From: Shouchella lonarensis
Lineage (GTDB): Bacteria > Bacillota > Bacilli > Bacillales > Bacillaceae_D
Assembly (NCBI RefSeq): GCF_900096965.1
Contig: NZ_FMYM01000006.1
Span: 154,718-218,717 of the forward strand
DNA: 64,000 nucleotides
Direction of reading: 5' to 3'
Shown piece after piece: positions 1 through 8,482 of this stretch; position 1 is the stretch's first letter, and every line of letters begins with the position of its first letter. The notes under the pieces were generated by a model. The model searched no databases, was not told where the DNA came from, and saw only the letters and a program-made list of their open reading frames with translations. The position numbers and the translations under genes are program-made.

Positions 1-57
1 AAGCACGCCCCGTAATGGCAATAACGGTACACGTTGTACATTGCTTTGAACGTCCAC
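1..57 (-). CDS. lonA: ATP-dependent protease LonA, first 19 codons only
   Basis: The gene runs off the left edge. The minus strand reads from a GTG at 57 into MDVQSNVQRVPLLPLRGVL, which ends in the PLLPLRGVL signature at the N-terminus of Lon proteases. A GGAGGTG ribosome site lies at 72-66. Position directly downstream of lonB matches the clpX-lonB-lonA order of Bacillus. LonA is a soluble AAA+ serine protease that degrades misfolded and regulatory proteins. Only the very start is visible, so catalytic residues cannot be checked. The gap to lonB (58-207) shows no clear terminator. Confidence 0.85.
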   Translation of the reverse strand, partial: MDVQSNVQRVPLLPLRGVL

Positions 58-207
58 CTATCAAACACCTCCACCCAATCGATCCGCTTATATCACTTAT
101 TTGAAGACTCATGATGGGAAAAAGCGCCCCCCATTACGGATGCGCCCCTTCACCTATCAGAGATCATCTTCTCATTTTATCCTATTGTGCGTCCAATTGT
201 CTAATGT

Positions 208-1878
208 TTAAATTGGAGAGGGACGAGGATCAAACTTCCTTACTGGAGATATAACCCTTTCTTGTACAGGTTGTTGCGCAAATACCAAATCAAACACTTC
301 CGTTAATGTCGACACAGGGTAAATGACAATGCCTTCAAATTGTGTCAATAAAGCAGCTTTATTTTCTGCTGGAATAATGACAGCTTCTGCCCCTGCTTGT
401 TTGGCGGCTTTCACTTTTGCGACAACACCTCCGACGGGCTTGACCTTTCCGTGAATACTAAGCTCCCCTGTCATTGCAATTGTACTTAATACAGGCTTTC
501 CCTCAATACTTGAATAAATACCTGTTGCAATGGCAATCCCAGCAGACGGACCATCTACAGGCGTTCCACCCGGGAAGTTGACGTGAATGTCATAATCACT
601 TGTTGGAATACCCATTCTTCGCAACACAGAGATCACATTTTCCACAGAAGAACGAGCCATACTTTTTCGTCGAATGGTATGCGTATTTGAACCTGATTGT
701 TCTTCTTCGGCAATACCCGTCACAACAAGCGTACCGTTATTCAGACGCTCCTGTACGAGCACTTCAATTTCTAATAAAGCGCCACTGCTTGGCCCCGTTA
801 CCGCAAGCCCATTCACCAGACCAATTAATGCTTGATCATGCACCTTTCTTTCTGGACGCGGTGCCATTTGACTCGAATGAAGCACCCATTCAATATCTGC
901 TTGTGTCATCGCCTTTCGCCCTTCTGATAACGCAACACCTGAAGCAATTTGGACAATGTTAACCGTTTCTCGCCCATTCGTTGCATAGGATGCAATTTTT
1001 TGTGCCGCTGCCGGCTCCAGAATCATCTCCACTTTTTTTGCAGCGCGTTCAGCAATTTCCATAATCTCTTCTTGGTCCAATCCACGAAAAAAGATTTCCA
1101 AACAACGTGAACGAATTGCTGCTGGCATCTCCTCCGGTCTCCTCGTTGTTGCTGCCACAAGCCGAAAGTCTGCTGGCAACCCTTCCGTAAAAATATCATG
1201 GATGTGAGAAGGGATTTGCGTATTCGATGCACTATAATAAGCACTCTCTAAAAACACTTTCCGGTCTTCTAATACTTTGAGCAACTTATTTTGTTGAATG
1301 GGATGGAGTTCACCAATTTCGTCGATGAACAAAACACCACCATGCGCCTTTGTCACCGCACCGGGCTTTGGTTGCGGCACACCTGCTTGCCCCATTGCCC
1401 CTGATCCTTGATAAATTGGATCATGAACAGAACCAATTAAGGGATCGGCAATCCCACGCTCATCAAAGCGAGACGTCGCACCATCTACTTCTACAAAAAC
1501 AGCTTCTCGTTGGAATGGCGAATCGCTACGCTTTTTTGCTTCTTCTAACACAAGCCTTGCCGCTGCTGTTTTACCTACACCCGGTGGTCCATAAATAATC
1601 ACATGTTGTGGATTGGCACCACATAAAGCCATCCTTAATGCCTTTAAACCGTCATCCTGCCCAACCACTTCAGACATTTGTTTTGGACGCACCTTTTCTG
1701 CCAATGGTTCAGATAAACGAATCGCCCGCAACTTCTTCATTCTTTCCAACTCTATCCTTGACTCTTTATCAATGTAGGACTTTTGGCTATGTTGGCTTTT
1801 TAATAAGTTCCAAAAATATACCCCGATCACCGCACCAAAAAATAACTGTATGACAAATGCAATCAAACTTAAGCTCAT
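208..1878 (-). CDS. lonB: Lon-like membrane-anchored ATP-dependent protease LonB
   Basis: A 556-aa protein. Residues 3-25 form one hydrophobic segment that should tether it to the membrane. The AAA+ module follows, with Walker A GPPGVGKT at 97-104 and Walker B LFIDE near 183-187. The C-terminal Lon protease domain carries the Ser-Lys dyad (Ser in DGPSAG near 445, Lys in VVAKVKAA near 488). In B. subtilis LonB is mostly made in the forespore. An ATG 18 bases upstream (1896) is in frame, but the AGGAGGG ribosome site lies between the two, so the start at 1878 is chosen. It lies between clpX and lonA. Confidence 0.95.
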   Translation of the reverse strand: MSLSLIAFVIQLFFGAVIGVYFWNLLKSQHSQKSYIDKESRIELERMKKLRAIRLSEPLAEKVRPKQMSEVVGQDDGLKALRMALCGANPQHVIIYGPPGVGKTAAARLVLEEAKKRSDSPFQREAVFVEVDGATSRFDERGIADPLIGSVHDPIYQGSGAMGQAGVPQPKPGAVTKAHGGVLFIDEIGELHPIQQNKLLKVLEDRKVFLESAYYSASNTQIPSHIHDIFTEGLPADFRLVAATTRRPEEMPAAIRSRCLEIFFRGLDQEEIMEIAERAAKKVEMILEPAAAQKIASYATNGRETVNIVQIASGVALSEGRKAMTQADIEWVLHSSQMAPRPERKVHDQALIGLVNGLAVTGPSSGALLEIEVLVQERLNNGTLVVTGIAEEEQSGSNTHTIRRKSMARSSVENVISVLRRMGIPTSDYDIHVNFPGGTPVDGPSAGIAIATGIYSSIEGKPVLSTIAMTGELSIHGKVKPVGGVVAKVKAAKQAGAEAVIIPAENKAALLTQFEGIVIYPVSTLTEVFDLVFAQQPVQERVISPVRKFDPRPSPI

Positions 1879-1983
1879 TTTTATTCCCTCCTGCATCAGT
1901 TCGTCTCAGGTAGTATCTCCGGCACATGACCCCTTAGTCACAAAACTGTCTTCAATGTCTTTCCAATTATGTACAGGCATAGG

Positions 1984-2022
1984 CAAAAAAAATCTCCCTT
2001 ACTGTCTTTCAGTAAAGGAGAT
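1984..2022 (-). terminator. clpX terminator
   Basis: A 13-bp stem (1992-2004 with 2010-2022, one G-U pair) has a 5-base loop. On the minus strand it is followed by seven T (1990-1984). It lies seven bases after the clpX stop. This separates clpX from lonB, so lonB needs its own promoter or readthrough. Confidence 0.85.
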
Positions 2023-2028
2023 CGTTTT

Positions 2029-3297
2029 TCACGCACTTTCTTTCGGCGGGTCCAGCGAAAGCTTGGCGCCGTCCGCTGACTCTAAAACCGGTGGTGCATT
2101 GTCTGTGACACATGCGCCGTGAATAATACACTTCACTGCGTCCTCTCGAGAAGGAAGATCAAACATGACATCGAGCATAATTCCTTCAATGATTGAACGC
2201 AACCCTCGCGCACCTGTCTTCCGCTCAATTGCTTTTACCGCAATCTCTCGCAAAGCTTCTTCTGTGAACTCTAACGAAACATGATCCATTTCTAACAACT
2301 TCTGATACTGCTTCACAAGCGCATTCTTCGGCTTTGTCAAAATCTCAATTAATGCATTTGTGTCTAATGGCTGCAAGCTTGAGATAACCGGCAAACGCCC
2401 AATGAATTCAGGGATCAATCCAAAGCGCAACAAATCTTCAGGAAGCACCTTCGCTAAATACCCTTCTGAATCGATTTCATCCTTCTTCACCTCAGAACCA
2501 AAGCCGATCACTTTTTTCCCGAGACGACGCTTAATGATTTGCTCAATGCCATCGAAGGCACCGCCACAAATGAAGAGAATGTTCGTTGTATCTAATTGGA
2601 TAAACTCTTGATGAGGGTGTTTTCGACCACCTTGAGGAGGCACACTTGCTGTTGTTCCTTCCAAAATTTTCAAAAGCGCTTGTTGCACACCTTCTCCAGA
2701 CACATCACGGGTAATTGAAGGGTTCTCTGACTTCCTTGCTACTTTGTCAATTTCGTCAATGTAAATGATTCCTTTTTCCGCTTTTTCCACATCATAGTCA
2801 GCGGCTTGAATCAATTTCAGCAAAATATTTTCAACGTCCTCACCGACATAACCCGCTTCTGTCAAGGATGTTGCATCAGCAATTGCAAATGGCACATTTA
2901 AAATACGTGCTAACGTCTGCGCCAACAGGGTTTTTCCGCTACCAGTTGGTCCAATTAATGCAATATTACTTTTTGCAAGCTCTACATCTTCTGAGCGGTT
3001 TAAAGAGTGAATTCGCTTATAATGATTGTATACCGCAACTGCGAGCGACTTTTTCGCCGCCTTTTGCCCGATCACATAGTCATCTAAAATCGAACAAATT
3101 TCGTTAGGCTTTGGCACCTCAGTCATTTCTACGTCTTCAGTCGTATCCAATTCTTCTTCTACAATTTCTGTGCAAAGTTCAATACACTCATCACATATAT
3201 ATACACCAGGACCCGCTACAAGTTTTCGTACTTGATCCTGCGTTTTTCCGCAAAACGAACATTTAAGCTGACCTTTTTCTTCGCTAAACTTAAACAT
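2029..3297 (-). CDS. clpX: ATP-dependent Clp protease ATP-binding subunit ClpX
   Basis: A 422-aa AAA+ unfoldase that feeds substrates to ClpP. The N-terminal zinc-binding domain has Cys13, Cys16, Cys35 and Cys38. Walker A GPTGSGKT is at 116-123, the pore loop GYVGED at about 149, Walker B IIYIDE at about 177, and the IGF loop that docks on ClpP at 264-266. The reading frame is open upstream, but family alignment ([19 protein letters not shown]) and the GAGGGGTGAG ribosome site put the start at 3297. It lies between tig and lonB as in Bacillus. No ClpP gene is in the window. Confidence 0.97.
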   Translation of the reverse strand: MFKFSEEKGQLKCSFCGKTQDQVRKLVAGPGVYICDECIELCTEIVEEELDTTEDVEMTEVPKPNEICSILDDYVIGQKAAKKSLAVAVYNHYKRIHSLNRSEDVELAKSNIALIGPTGSGKTLLAQTLARILNVPFAIADATSLTEAGYVGEDVENILLKLIQAADYDVEKAEKGIIYIDEIDKVARKSENPSITRDVSGEGVQQALLKILEGTTASVPPQGGRKHPHQEFIQLDTTNILFICGGAFDGIEQIIKRRLGKKVIGFGSEVKKDEIDSEGYLAKVLPEDLLRFGLIPEFIGRLPVISSLQPLDTNALIEILTKPKNALVKQYQKLLEMDHVSLEFTEEALREIAVKAIERKTGARGLRSIIEGIMLDVMFDLPSREDAVKCIIHGACVTDNAPPVLESADGAKLSLDPPKESA

Positions 3298-3587
3298 ACA
3301 CTCACCCCTCACAAATATTCTCTCCGTTATTTTCAAGTCGTTCTCTTCAGACCGTTTGTCAGCCACTTGAAACCATTTTAGCATATCTTTGCTCTCTCTG
3401 AAAAGCAAGAAACATCTTGAACATTACAGGACTGGCAATGAATCATAACGTCCAATTTAAAACTATGTATTCAATTGTTCATGCGTGCTATCCATGGGTC
3501 GTTTTAACATCATGTGCGAATCCAGCACCTTACATACATGACAAAAACCATTTTACATACAAAATGCCTGTGCTTTTTGAAAAAAGT
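3298..3587. other. intergenic region between clpX and tig
   Basis: No gene found. On the minus strand it must hold the clpX promoter and a leader, but no -35/-10 pair is close enough to consensus to call. Several AT-rich patches (around 3460-3480) are possible -10 sites. Confidence 0.5.
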
Positions 3588-3622
3588 GATGGATAAAGGT
3601 GCGGATCTCCGCACCTTCCATC
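3588..3622 (-). terminator. tig terminator
   Basis: A perfect 10-bp stem, AAGGTGCGGA with TCCGCACCTT (3596-3617), is extended by GATGG/CCATC arms. On the minus strand it is followed by a T-rich stretch after a short gap. It lies 11 bases after the trigger factor stop codon. Confidence 0.75.
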
Positions 3623-3633
3623 TTTTCTATTTG

Positions 3634-4941
3634 TTATTTTGCTACAGCAGGGACAGACTTACTATGTTCCATCACTAAGTCCACGGCTTTACGAATTTGA
3701 AGATCAGATTCAATCTGTTTCATGCCACCTTGCATGGCAAGTAATGACTTGATTTCTTCAACAGAACGCTCGTATGTTTGAGACATTTTTTCAATCTCTG
3801 CATCGACTTCTTCTTCTGAAACTGTGATACTTTCAGCTGAAACAATGGCTTCTAACGCCAGTACGGTACGCAGACGTTTCACTGCTTCTTCTTTCATCTG
3901 CTCGCGCATCGCCTCTTCTGTTTGACCAGAGAACTGGAAGTATAATTCTAAGTTCATTCCTTGTGCTTGCAGACGTTGACCGAACTCCTCTAACATCCGG
4001 TCTACCTCTGTTGTAATCATTGCTTCTGGAATCGTCACTTCCGCATTGTCTGCGACTTGTGAAAGAAGGCCTTCGCGCTCAGCATTTTCTGCTGCTTGTT
4101 CTTTTTCTGTTGCCAATTTCTCACGCACAGATGATTTTAGTTCATCCAATGTCTCGACTTGGTCATCCGCATCTTTTGCAAACTCATCATCTAATGTCGG
4201 CAATTGCTTACGCTTCACGTCATGCACTTTCACTTTAAACACAGCAGGCTTTCCTGCTAAATCTGTTGCATGGTAATCTTCTGGGAATGTCACTTCAACG
4301 TCCGTTTCCGCACCTGGTGCCACACCAATTAATTGTTCTTCAAAACCAGGAATAAATGAATGAGAGCCGATTTCAAGCGAATGGTTTTCCGCAGCACCAC
4401 CTTCAAATGCTTCACCATCTACATAACCAGTAAAGTCGATGACTGCTGTGTCCCCTTCTGCAATCTCTCCCTCTTCAACAACGACTAATTCAGCATGACG
4501 CTCTTGAAGGCTTTTCAATGCAGCCTCGACATCTTCTTCCGTTACTTCTTTGCTAGGTACTTCTACTTCTAACCCTTTGTAGTCGCCTAATTTCGCCTCT
4601 GGACGAACTGTCACTGTCGCAGTAAAAATAAATGGCTCGTCTTTTGCGATTTGTTCCACATTAATGTCTGGACGATCTACAGGATGAATGCCTGCCTCTT
4701 CAACGGCATTGCCATAGGCAGTTGGCAGCATAACTTCAACAGCTTCTTCATATAGTGCTTCCACACCAAATTGCTTTTCAAATAAACCACGCGGCATTTT
4801 TCCTTTTCGGAACCCAGGTACGTTTACTTTTTGCACAACTTTTTTAAACGCTTTATTGAGCGCATCTTTCACTTGATCCGCATCAACTTCGACTGTCAAT
4901 ACGACTGTGTTTTCCTCTGTTTTTTCCCATTTTACAGACAT
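3634..4941 (-). CDS. tig: trigger factor (ribosome-associated chaperone and peptidyl-prolyl isomerase)
   Basis: A 435-aa protein of usual family length. The ribosome-binding N-domain carries the signature [10 protein letters not shown] near residues 43-52. The FKBP-type isomerase domain is at about 160-245 ([17 protein letters not shown]), followed by the helical C-terminal chaperone arms. It binds at the exit tunnel and shields nascent chains. It has its own promoter (5020-5047) and terminator, so it is probably monocistronic between ysoA and clpX, as in Bacillus. Confidence 0.97.
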   Translation of the reverse strand: MSVKWEKTEENTVVLTVEVDADQVKDALNKAFKKVVQKVNVPGFRKGKMPRGLFEKQFGVEALYEEAVEVMLPTAYGNAVEEAGIHPVDRPDINVEQIAKDEPFIFTATVTVRPEAKLGDYKGLEVEVPSKEVTEEDVEAALKSLQERHAELVVVEEGEIAEGDTAVIDFTGYVDGEAFEGGAAENHSLEIGSHSFIPGFEEQLIGVAPGAETDVEVTFPEDYHATDLAGKPAVFKVKVHDVKRKQLPTLDDEFAKDADDQVETLDELKSSVREKLATEKEQAAENAEREGLLSQVADNAEVTIPEAMITTEVDRMLEEFGQRLQAQGMNLELYFQFSGQTEEAMREQMKEEAVKRLRTVLALEAIVSAESITVSEEEVDAEIEKMSQTYERSVEEIKSLLAMQGGMKQIESDLQIRKAVDLVMEHSKSVPAVAK

Positions 4942-5019
4942 ACTTTTCCCTCCAACTAATCATATGAAACCATATCGTACTATCGATAAATGATTTTTAA
5001 CGTTTCGGACAACCACTCT

Positions 5020-5047
5020 ATTATAACATAAAGCATTAACCTTTCAA
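5020..5047 (-). promoter_or_regulatory. sigma-A promoter of tig
   Basis: On the minus strand, TTGAAA (5047-5042) is followed by a 16-base spacer, then TATAAT (5025-5020) with an upstream TG extension. It lies about 80 bases before the tig start and just after the ysoA stop. Confidence 0.75.
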
Positions 5048-5074
5048 TCACCTTGCACTATTTCCCTTTTTCTT

Positions 5075-6130
5075 CTATGTATGAAACCATAAGTCGCCCT
5101 TTTTGGCATCTAGTTCCAGCGTATGTTCACAAGCGACTAGCGCTTGTTCTGCTTTGATTACATCGCCCGGCTCACATTGATAATTGTGACTCAACGCATC
5201 TAAATCGATGCTTAAACCTAATTGTTTACTTGCTACAAGATGGCACGTGCATCCCCAAATACGGCCACATGACGGGTCCGGTAAAAACGGATAATTCGAA
5301 AGTGCGTACGTTTGATATAACTGCTTTGCGATGTCAAGCAAGACTGGGTCAATATGCTCTAATTGTTGTATGAGCAGTTTGGATACTTCTTGATCAAGTT
5401 TACGTTCTCCTGGCGCCTGTAAATCACGCGGGCATAACGTCAATACCTGTTCATCTTTTTTAAACGTAAGCATTTCATCATCTTGCCAGCGATATAAAAT
5501 AAACAATGCGTACGTGCGCATAAAAGGGCTCGCTTCCTCATCACAAGCAAGGTCTCGTATATCATTACGCAACGCTTTGACGCGTAGGCGATGGACTGTT
5601 TGCAACGCTTGCCACTGCGCTGGTTCGTTTCTAGCATGTAAGCCTGCCCTCAACTCCAATATCATTTCTTCTTTCGGCTTTTCTGCAAGTGGGGTGGCCT
5701 CATAAGCTGTCGTATCGCTCATTTGCCTGCTAAAATGCAACAATTCATAAAGCATTTCCGCATGGCGTGCCGGTAACCTATTTTCTGCTAGCACTGCTTC
5801 TAATAAATGAACAACCGCTTCATATTTTGACAACTGAACAAGTAGTGAAACATGTACTTGCAGCGTTTCATAATAATCGCCAATCCCTTCCTTTAACAAT
5901 GCGTCCGTATGTTTAACCGCCTCTTCCTGCTGTCCCAATTCAATTAAACTAAGGACAACACCGAAACGTGCTTGTGGATTTCCCCACTCGTGAGCCACAG
6001 CTTGCGAAAACAATGACAACGCTTCTTCGGCATGTTTTTCTTTTAATTCTTCCATCCCTTTTTCCACTAACCGGCGTAACACCCCAGGGAAAGGAACGAT
6101 ATTCTCCCCTTCTTTCCGTGCGTCACTCAA
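5075..6130 (-). CDS. ysoA: TPR-repeat protein YsoA
   Basis: A 351-aa soluble helical protein. Residues about 20-120 form tetratricopeptide-like helix pairs (EELKEKHAEEALSLFSQAV and following), and the rest is helical with no catalytic motif. Family and position (upstream of tig) match YsoA of B. subtilis, whose role is not established; TPR proteins usually serve as protein-binding scaffolds. The start is a TTG at 6130, seven bases after a GGAGGTGA ribosome site. An in-frame TTG at 6151 lies upstream of that site and is less likely. The C-terminal region has several Cys and His (SCGRIWGCTCH near 290). Confidence 0.85.
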   Translation of the reverse strand: MSDARKEGENIVPFPGVLRRLVEKGMEELKEKHAEEALSLFSQAVAHEWGNPQARFGVVLSLIELGQQEEAVKHTDALLKEGIGDYYETLQVHVSLLVQLSKYEAVVHLLEAVLAENRLPARHAEMLYELLHFSRQMSDTTAYEATPLAEKPKEEMILELRAGLHARNEPAQWQALQTVHRLRVKALRNDIRDLACDEEASPFMRTYALFILYRWQDDEMLTFKKDEQVLTLCPRDLQAPGERKLDQEVSKLLIQQLEHIDPVLLDIAKQLYQTYALSNYPFLPDPSCGRIWGCTCHLVASKQLGLSIDLDALSHNYQCEPGDVIKAEQALVACEHTLELDAKKGDLWFHT

Positions 6131-6348
6131 CGTCTCTTCACCTCCTTCCAAACAAACTTTACCTTCTCTACACTATACGCCTCTTACGACTTTGGGTCAA
6201 ACATCTTGTTTCATTTCACACAGTCATTTTTAAATGGTTGTTTCTTCATCTCATTTTCTTCTCTCGCTGTCATATTTCTCCGTAAAAACGGAAATCATAT
6301 ATGAAGATATGTCTTATTTCATGATGTCATAACAGGTGGTGGTTACTA

Positions 6349-6732
6349 ATGAATAAATTATATCGATTATGGAAGAACATTTGGCGCAAAAGTCGCTTTC
6401 ATAGACGTCGTGCTACACTTGTCCTCGTCACAAATCAATGGGAAAAATGTCCACATGAACCAGAGCGAAAAATCTGTCAATACTTGCATCACAATGGATA
6501 TTATCCAAGTCTAGACTATCAACTACCTTATGTGTGTGCAAATATTGCCCTTGTTCCCTATCAAATTGCGCTAGTCAGAACGCTCTCTCCAACATTGGAA
6601 AAGAAAATTTCTCGCCAGCTTAATCGTATTGGATGGACCGTTTTCTTCTATGATGAAGCGCATTTAACTGACAGATGCCTTTTAGACATCTTAAAAGAGA
6701 TTGCGACACCAAGATATAAAGTGCAGGAGTAA
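6349..6732 (+). CDS. uncharacterised 127-aa protein, possibly a degenerate nuclease-fold protein
   Basis: Preceded by the ribosome site AGGTGGTGG. The first 20 residues are very basic (KNIWRKSRFHRRR). The remainder has the layout of small PD-(D/E)XK-type proteins: an N-terminal helix with Glu (HEPERKICQYL), then ANIALVPYQIAL where active relatives would have Asp in the first strand and Glu-x-Lys/Asp in the second, then a C-terminal helix and strand (RIGWTVFFYD). If that reading is right, the catalytic acids are gone. Fold assignment is an inference from pattern only. It is the one plus-strand gene between ysoA and gerE. Confidence 0.6.
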   Translation: MNKLYRLWKNIWRKSRFHRRRATLVLVTNQWEKCPHEPERKICQYLHHNGYYPSLDYQLPYVCANIALVPYQIALVRTLSPTLEKKISRQLNRIGWTVFFYDEAHLTDRCLLDILKEIATPRYKVQE

Positions 6733-6756
6733 GGACTACGTCCAGTAGCACATTTT

Positions 6757-6846
6757 AAAAGACCGCGAGTGCTGAAAACACCCACGGTCTTTCCCTTAAG
6801 TACATTTGCTAACTTTCAGAGGATAGAACCGCCTGTGCTTAAGAGA
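6757..6846 (+). repeat. decayed second copy of the type I antitoxin / toxin 3'UTR element
   Basis: This segment aligns in the same orientation with 7593-7710. A hairpin (6758-6771 with 6779-6792) matches the toxin-mRNA terminator hairpin, followed by an identical ACTTTCAGAGGAT, then GAACCGCC against GGACCACC, and GCTTAAG. The stem that terminates the antitoxin in the intact copy has lost its right arm, and no toxin reading frame follows on the minus strand. The hairpin probably still acts as a terminator for the flanking genes. Confidence 0.65.
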
Positions 6847-6882
6847 ATTTATTCATATCCAGCCACATTTTAATAGTAAATA

Positions 6883-7278
6883 TTAGTTTCGTATAGGCAA
6901 CTCAGGACAACCAACGACAATATCAATCATACGTTGTTCAAACTCTCCACCCGCTGTTTCAATCGCAAGAATGGCACCATGCATACCGGGCTTGTCAGTA
7001 TCAAAACTGTCAATAAACGCGAATAAGTAATCCCCTTCTTCTTCAACCACATCATCCAGCGTTGCAACAATCATCTCTAGCTCTTGTCCATGTTCCCCAG
7101 TACCTTTATAGTACTTCTTCAAGATTTCTTCGATATTTGATCCAATGGGCATACAAACAATATCAGGTCCTTCAATAACTGGTACCTCGCTTACTAAATC
7201 TGATGCTTTTACAAAAGTGGAACCTGACATGAGCACTATCAATACTGCGATCATACTTACAAACATCTTTTTAAACAT
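6883..7278 (-). CDS. secreted protein of unknown function
   Basis: A 131-aa protein with a clear Sec signal peptide: basic MFKK, a hydrophobic core to about residue 20, and likely cleavage after VKA at 25. The mature part is acidic (many Asp and Glu) and has two cysteines (near 42 and 124) that could form one disulfide. No lipobox and no wall-anchor motif. The ribosome site AAGGAGGGG precedes the ATG. I do not recognise the family. The gene sits between the intact and the decayed copy of the type I toxin-antitoxin element. Confidence 0.75.
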   Translation of the reverse strand: MFKKMFVSMIAVLIVLMSGSTFVKASDLVSEVPVIEGPDIVCMPIGSNIEEILKKYYKGTGEHGQELEMIVATLDDVVEEEGDYLFAFIDSFDTDKPGMHGAILAIETAGGEFEQRMIDIVVGCPELPIRN

Positions 7279-7537
7279 ACAAACCCCTCCTTTTTATTTT
7301 GTTAACTTTAACACCTTCACATTAACATTTTACATCAAATCTCGCAAGGAAATCACTATGACACGTCATTGATGCTAGAATCACGCGCGTCACAGCCAAT
7401 TAATGAACTGATTTACCTACTTTGACTCATTATGGCCACAATTGAATTTTGAATTGTACTTAAAGAAAGAATAGATCTTATAACGCATATTACGTAAACG
7501 CTGTGAAGTATACGTGTTTTACACACCGAAAATACAC

Positions 7538-7567
7538 TTGACGCACCCCACATACTGCATGTATACT
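7538..7567 (+). promoter_or_regulatory. promoter of the antisense antitoxin RNA
   Basis: TTGACG (7538-7543), an 18-base spacer, and TATACT (7562-7567). No open reading frame with a ribosome site follows, and the transcript would run antisense into the 3' end of the toxin gene. Between the secreted protein gene and this promoter (7279-7537) no gene was seen, only AT-rich sequence with a small inverted repeat near 7440-7460. Confidence 0.7.
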
Positions 7568-7573
7568 GAACTC

Positions 7574-7716
7574 AAGAGATGCATAAACTAAAAATGACCA
7601 CAGGTGCTCGTAACACCCATGGTCTGCAATAACTGGACTCCCTAAGAGGGACAGCCGACTTTCAGAGGATGGACCACCCTAACTGCATGCCAGCGCTTAA
7701 GGGTGGTTTATTTCTT
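7574..7716 (+). ncRNA. antisense RNA antitoxin of a type I toxin-antitoxin module
   Basis: The inferred transcript begins about seven bases after TATACT and ends at a hairpin, ACCACCCT (7673-7680) with AGGGTGGT (7700-7707), followed by the T-rich tail TTATTTCTT. It is complementary to the last codons and the whole 3' untranslated part of the toxin mRNA. This tail-to-tail arrangement is the one known for B. subtilis bsrG/SR4, bsrE and txpA/RatA. Length is about 140 nt. Both ends are predictions. Confidence 0.65.
7588..7625 (-). terminator. terminator of the toxin mRNA
   Basis: On the minus strand an 11-bp stem GACCATGGGTG / CACCTGTGGTC (two G-U or mismatched positions) is followed by TTTTTAG. 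It would give a toxin mRNA of about 260 nt with a long 3' untranslated region, typical of type I toxins. Confidence 0.7.
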
Positions 7717-7788
7717 GTCTCGTGATGTAATTGACACAATCAAACCGCCAAAAACAAACATAAGCATCAGCGCTTCAAATGTTGTCAT
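7708..7788 (-). CDS. small holin-like type I toxin peptide (TxpA/BsrE-like)
   Basis: A 26-aa peptide, MTTFEALMLMFVFGGLIVSI followed by TSRDKK. It has the M-[ST]-[TY]-[FY]-[EQ]-[AS]-L-M-[LV]-M start, one membrane segment and a short basic tail that define the putative holin-like toxins of Gram-positive bacteria. The ribosome site GGGAGGTG lies eight bases upstream. Such peptides insert in the membrane and stop growth when the antisense RNA is lacking. Promoter, 3' untranslated region and antisense RNA are all recognisable around it. It is too short for standard gene callers. Confidence 0.8.
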   Translation of the reverse strand: MTTFEALMLMFVFGGLIVSITSRDKK

Positions 7789-7854
7789 CACGCAACACCT
7801 CCCTTCTACGGGAAGTGCCGTCACCCTTAAAGATCCGTATGTTATTGCCAGTCC

Positions 7855-7884
7855 AGTATAGCACAATGAAACTATTTTTCGCAA
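7855..7884 (-). promoter_or_regulatory. promoter of the type I toxin gene
   Basis: On the minus strand, TTGCGA (7884-7879), 18 bases, then TATACT (7860-7855) with the TG extension TGC. The 5' untranslated region is about 60 nt. In it, ACTTCCC (7816-7810) can pair with the GGGAGGT of the ribosome site (7803-7797). Confidence 0.65.
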
Positions 7885-7902
7885 ACACTATCAAAAGTGT
7901 GG

Positions 7903-7966
7903 TAGAATATTTGTCACAGTGGTTACCCCCACTATGATGGTGTCGGCTTTAGTCGGCGTTTTTTTG
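7903..7966 (+). ncRNA. possible short transcript or terminator structure
   Basis: An extended -10 (TGGTAGAAT, 7900-7908) is followed by two hairpins: CAGTGG/CCACTATG near 7917-7936 and a G-U-rich stem GTGTCGGC/GTCGGCGT ending in seven T (7959-7965). It diverges from the toxin promoter. It could be a small RNA of about 50 nt or a terminator remnant. The rest of 7967-8075 shows nothing I can name. Confidence 0.3.
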
Positions 7967-8075
7967 TGTTTTTCAGTGAACAGTCAGATACCGATGCAAC
8001 AACTGTGTGGACTTTGAACTGCGCCACGTCATTAATTTCTTTTTGTTACACTGAATTTCGCGTTGTTTCTCTCCA

Positions 8076-8123
8076 AAATAAAAACCCCAAAAGCACTGGT
8101 ATATCAACACTTTCAAGGGTTTT
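8076..8123 (-). terminator. terminator of the tRNA operon
   Basis: On the minus strand, AAAACCC (8123-8117) pairs with GGGGTTTT (8088-8081), enclosing a partly paired inner stem, followed by TTATTTT. It lies 27 bases beyond tRNA-Arg. Confidence 0.65.
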
Positions 8124-8149
8124 CAATCTAACTCTTAAATAGTTAACAA

Positions 8150-8223
<74 letters not shown>

Positions 8224-8232
8224 ACATTTAAA

Positions 8233-8303
8233 AGCGGGTGATGGGAATCGAACCCACGACATCAGCTTGGAAGGCTGAGGTTTTACCACTAAACTACACC
8301 CGC
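8233..8303 (-). tRNA. tRNA-Gly (anticodon TCC)
   Basis: Acceptor stem GCGGGTG/CACCCGC, anticodon loop CTTCCAA and T-arm GTGGGTTCGATTCCCAT are readable on the minus strand. The discriminator is T and CCA is not encoded. It decodes GGA and GGG. First gene after the promoter at 8383-8411, nine bases before tRNA-Arg. Confidence 0.95.
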
Positions 8304-8382
8304 ACATGATCAACTGCATTTCATATGGTTACTTATACGTAAGCGTGAGACTCGATACATTTTCTCACAACCGACGAATATA

Positions 8383-8411
8383 AATATACCGGAAAAATTC
8401 ACCATTGTCAA
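8383..8411 (-). promoter_or_regulatory. promoter of the tRNA-Gly/tRNA-Arg operon
   Basis: On the minus strand a consensus TTGACA (8411-8406), exactly 17 bases, then TATATT (8388-8383). It sits just after the end of ysnB and about 80 bases before tRNA-Gly. Confidence 0.85.
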
Positions 8412-8482
8412 TGGTTTTTTTAGAAGCCTTGAGCCGGCAAATAAATACGACATCTCTTTTACGTGCCTTCTGTAGCGTTGTA

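Noticed and set aside
130..156. GC-rich GCGCCCC pair between lonB and lonA as terminator
   Set aside because: The two GCGCCCC motifs are direct repeats and not inverted, so no stable stem forms and there is no T-run.
600..962. Plus-strand reading frames opposite lonB (and similar frames opposite other minus-strand genes)
   Set aside because: They are mirror frames of well-supported genes, with no ribosome site and no recognisable family.
7934..8017. 27-codon plus-strand ORF starting inside the hairpins next to the toxin promoter
   Set aside because: No ribosome site, the start codon is within a stem, and the frame runs through a probable terminator T-run.
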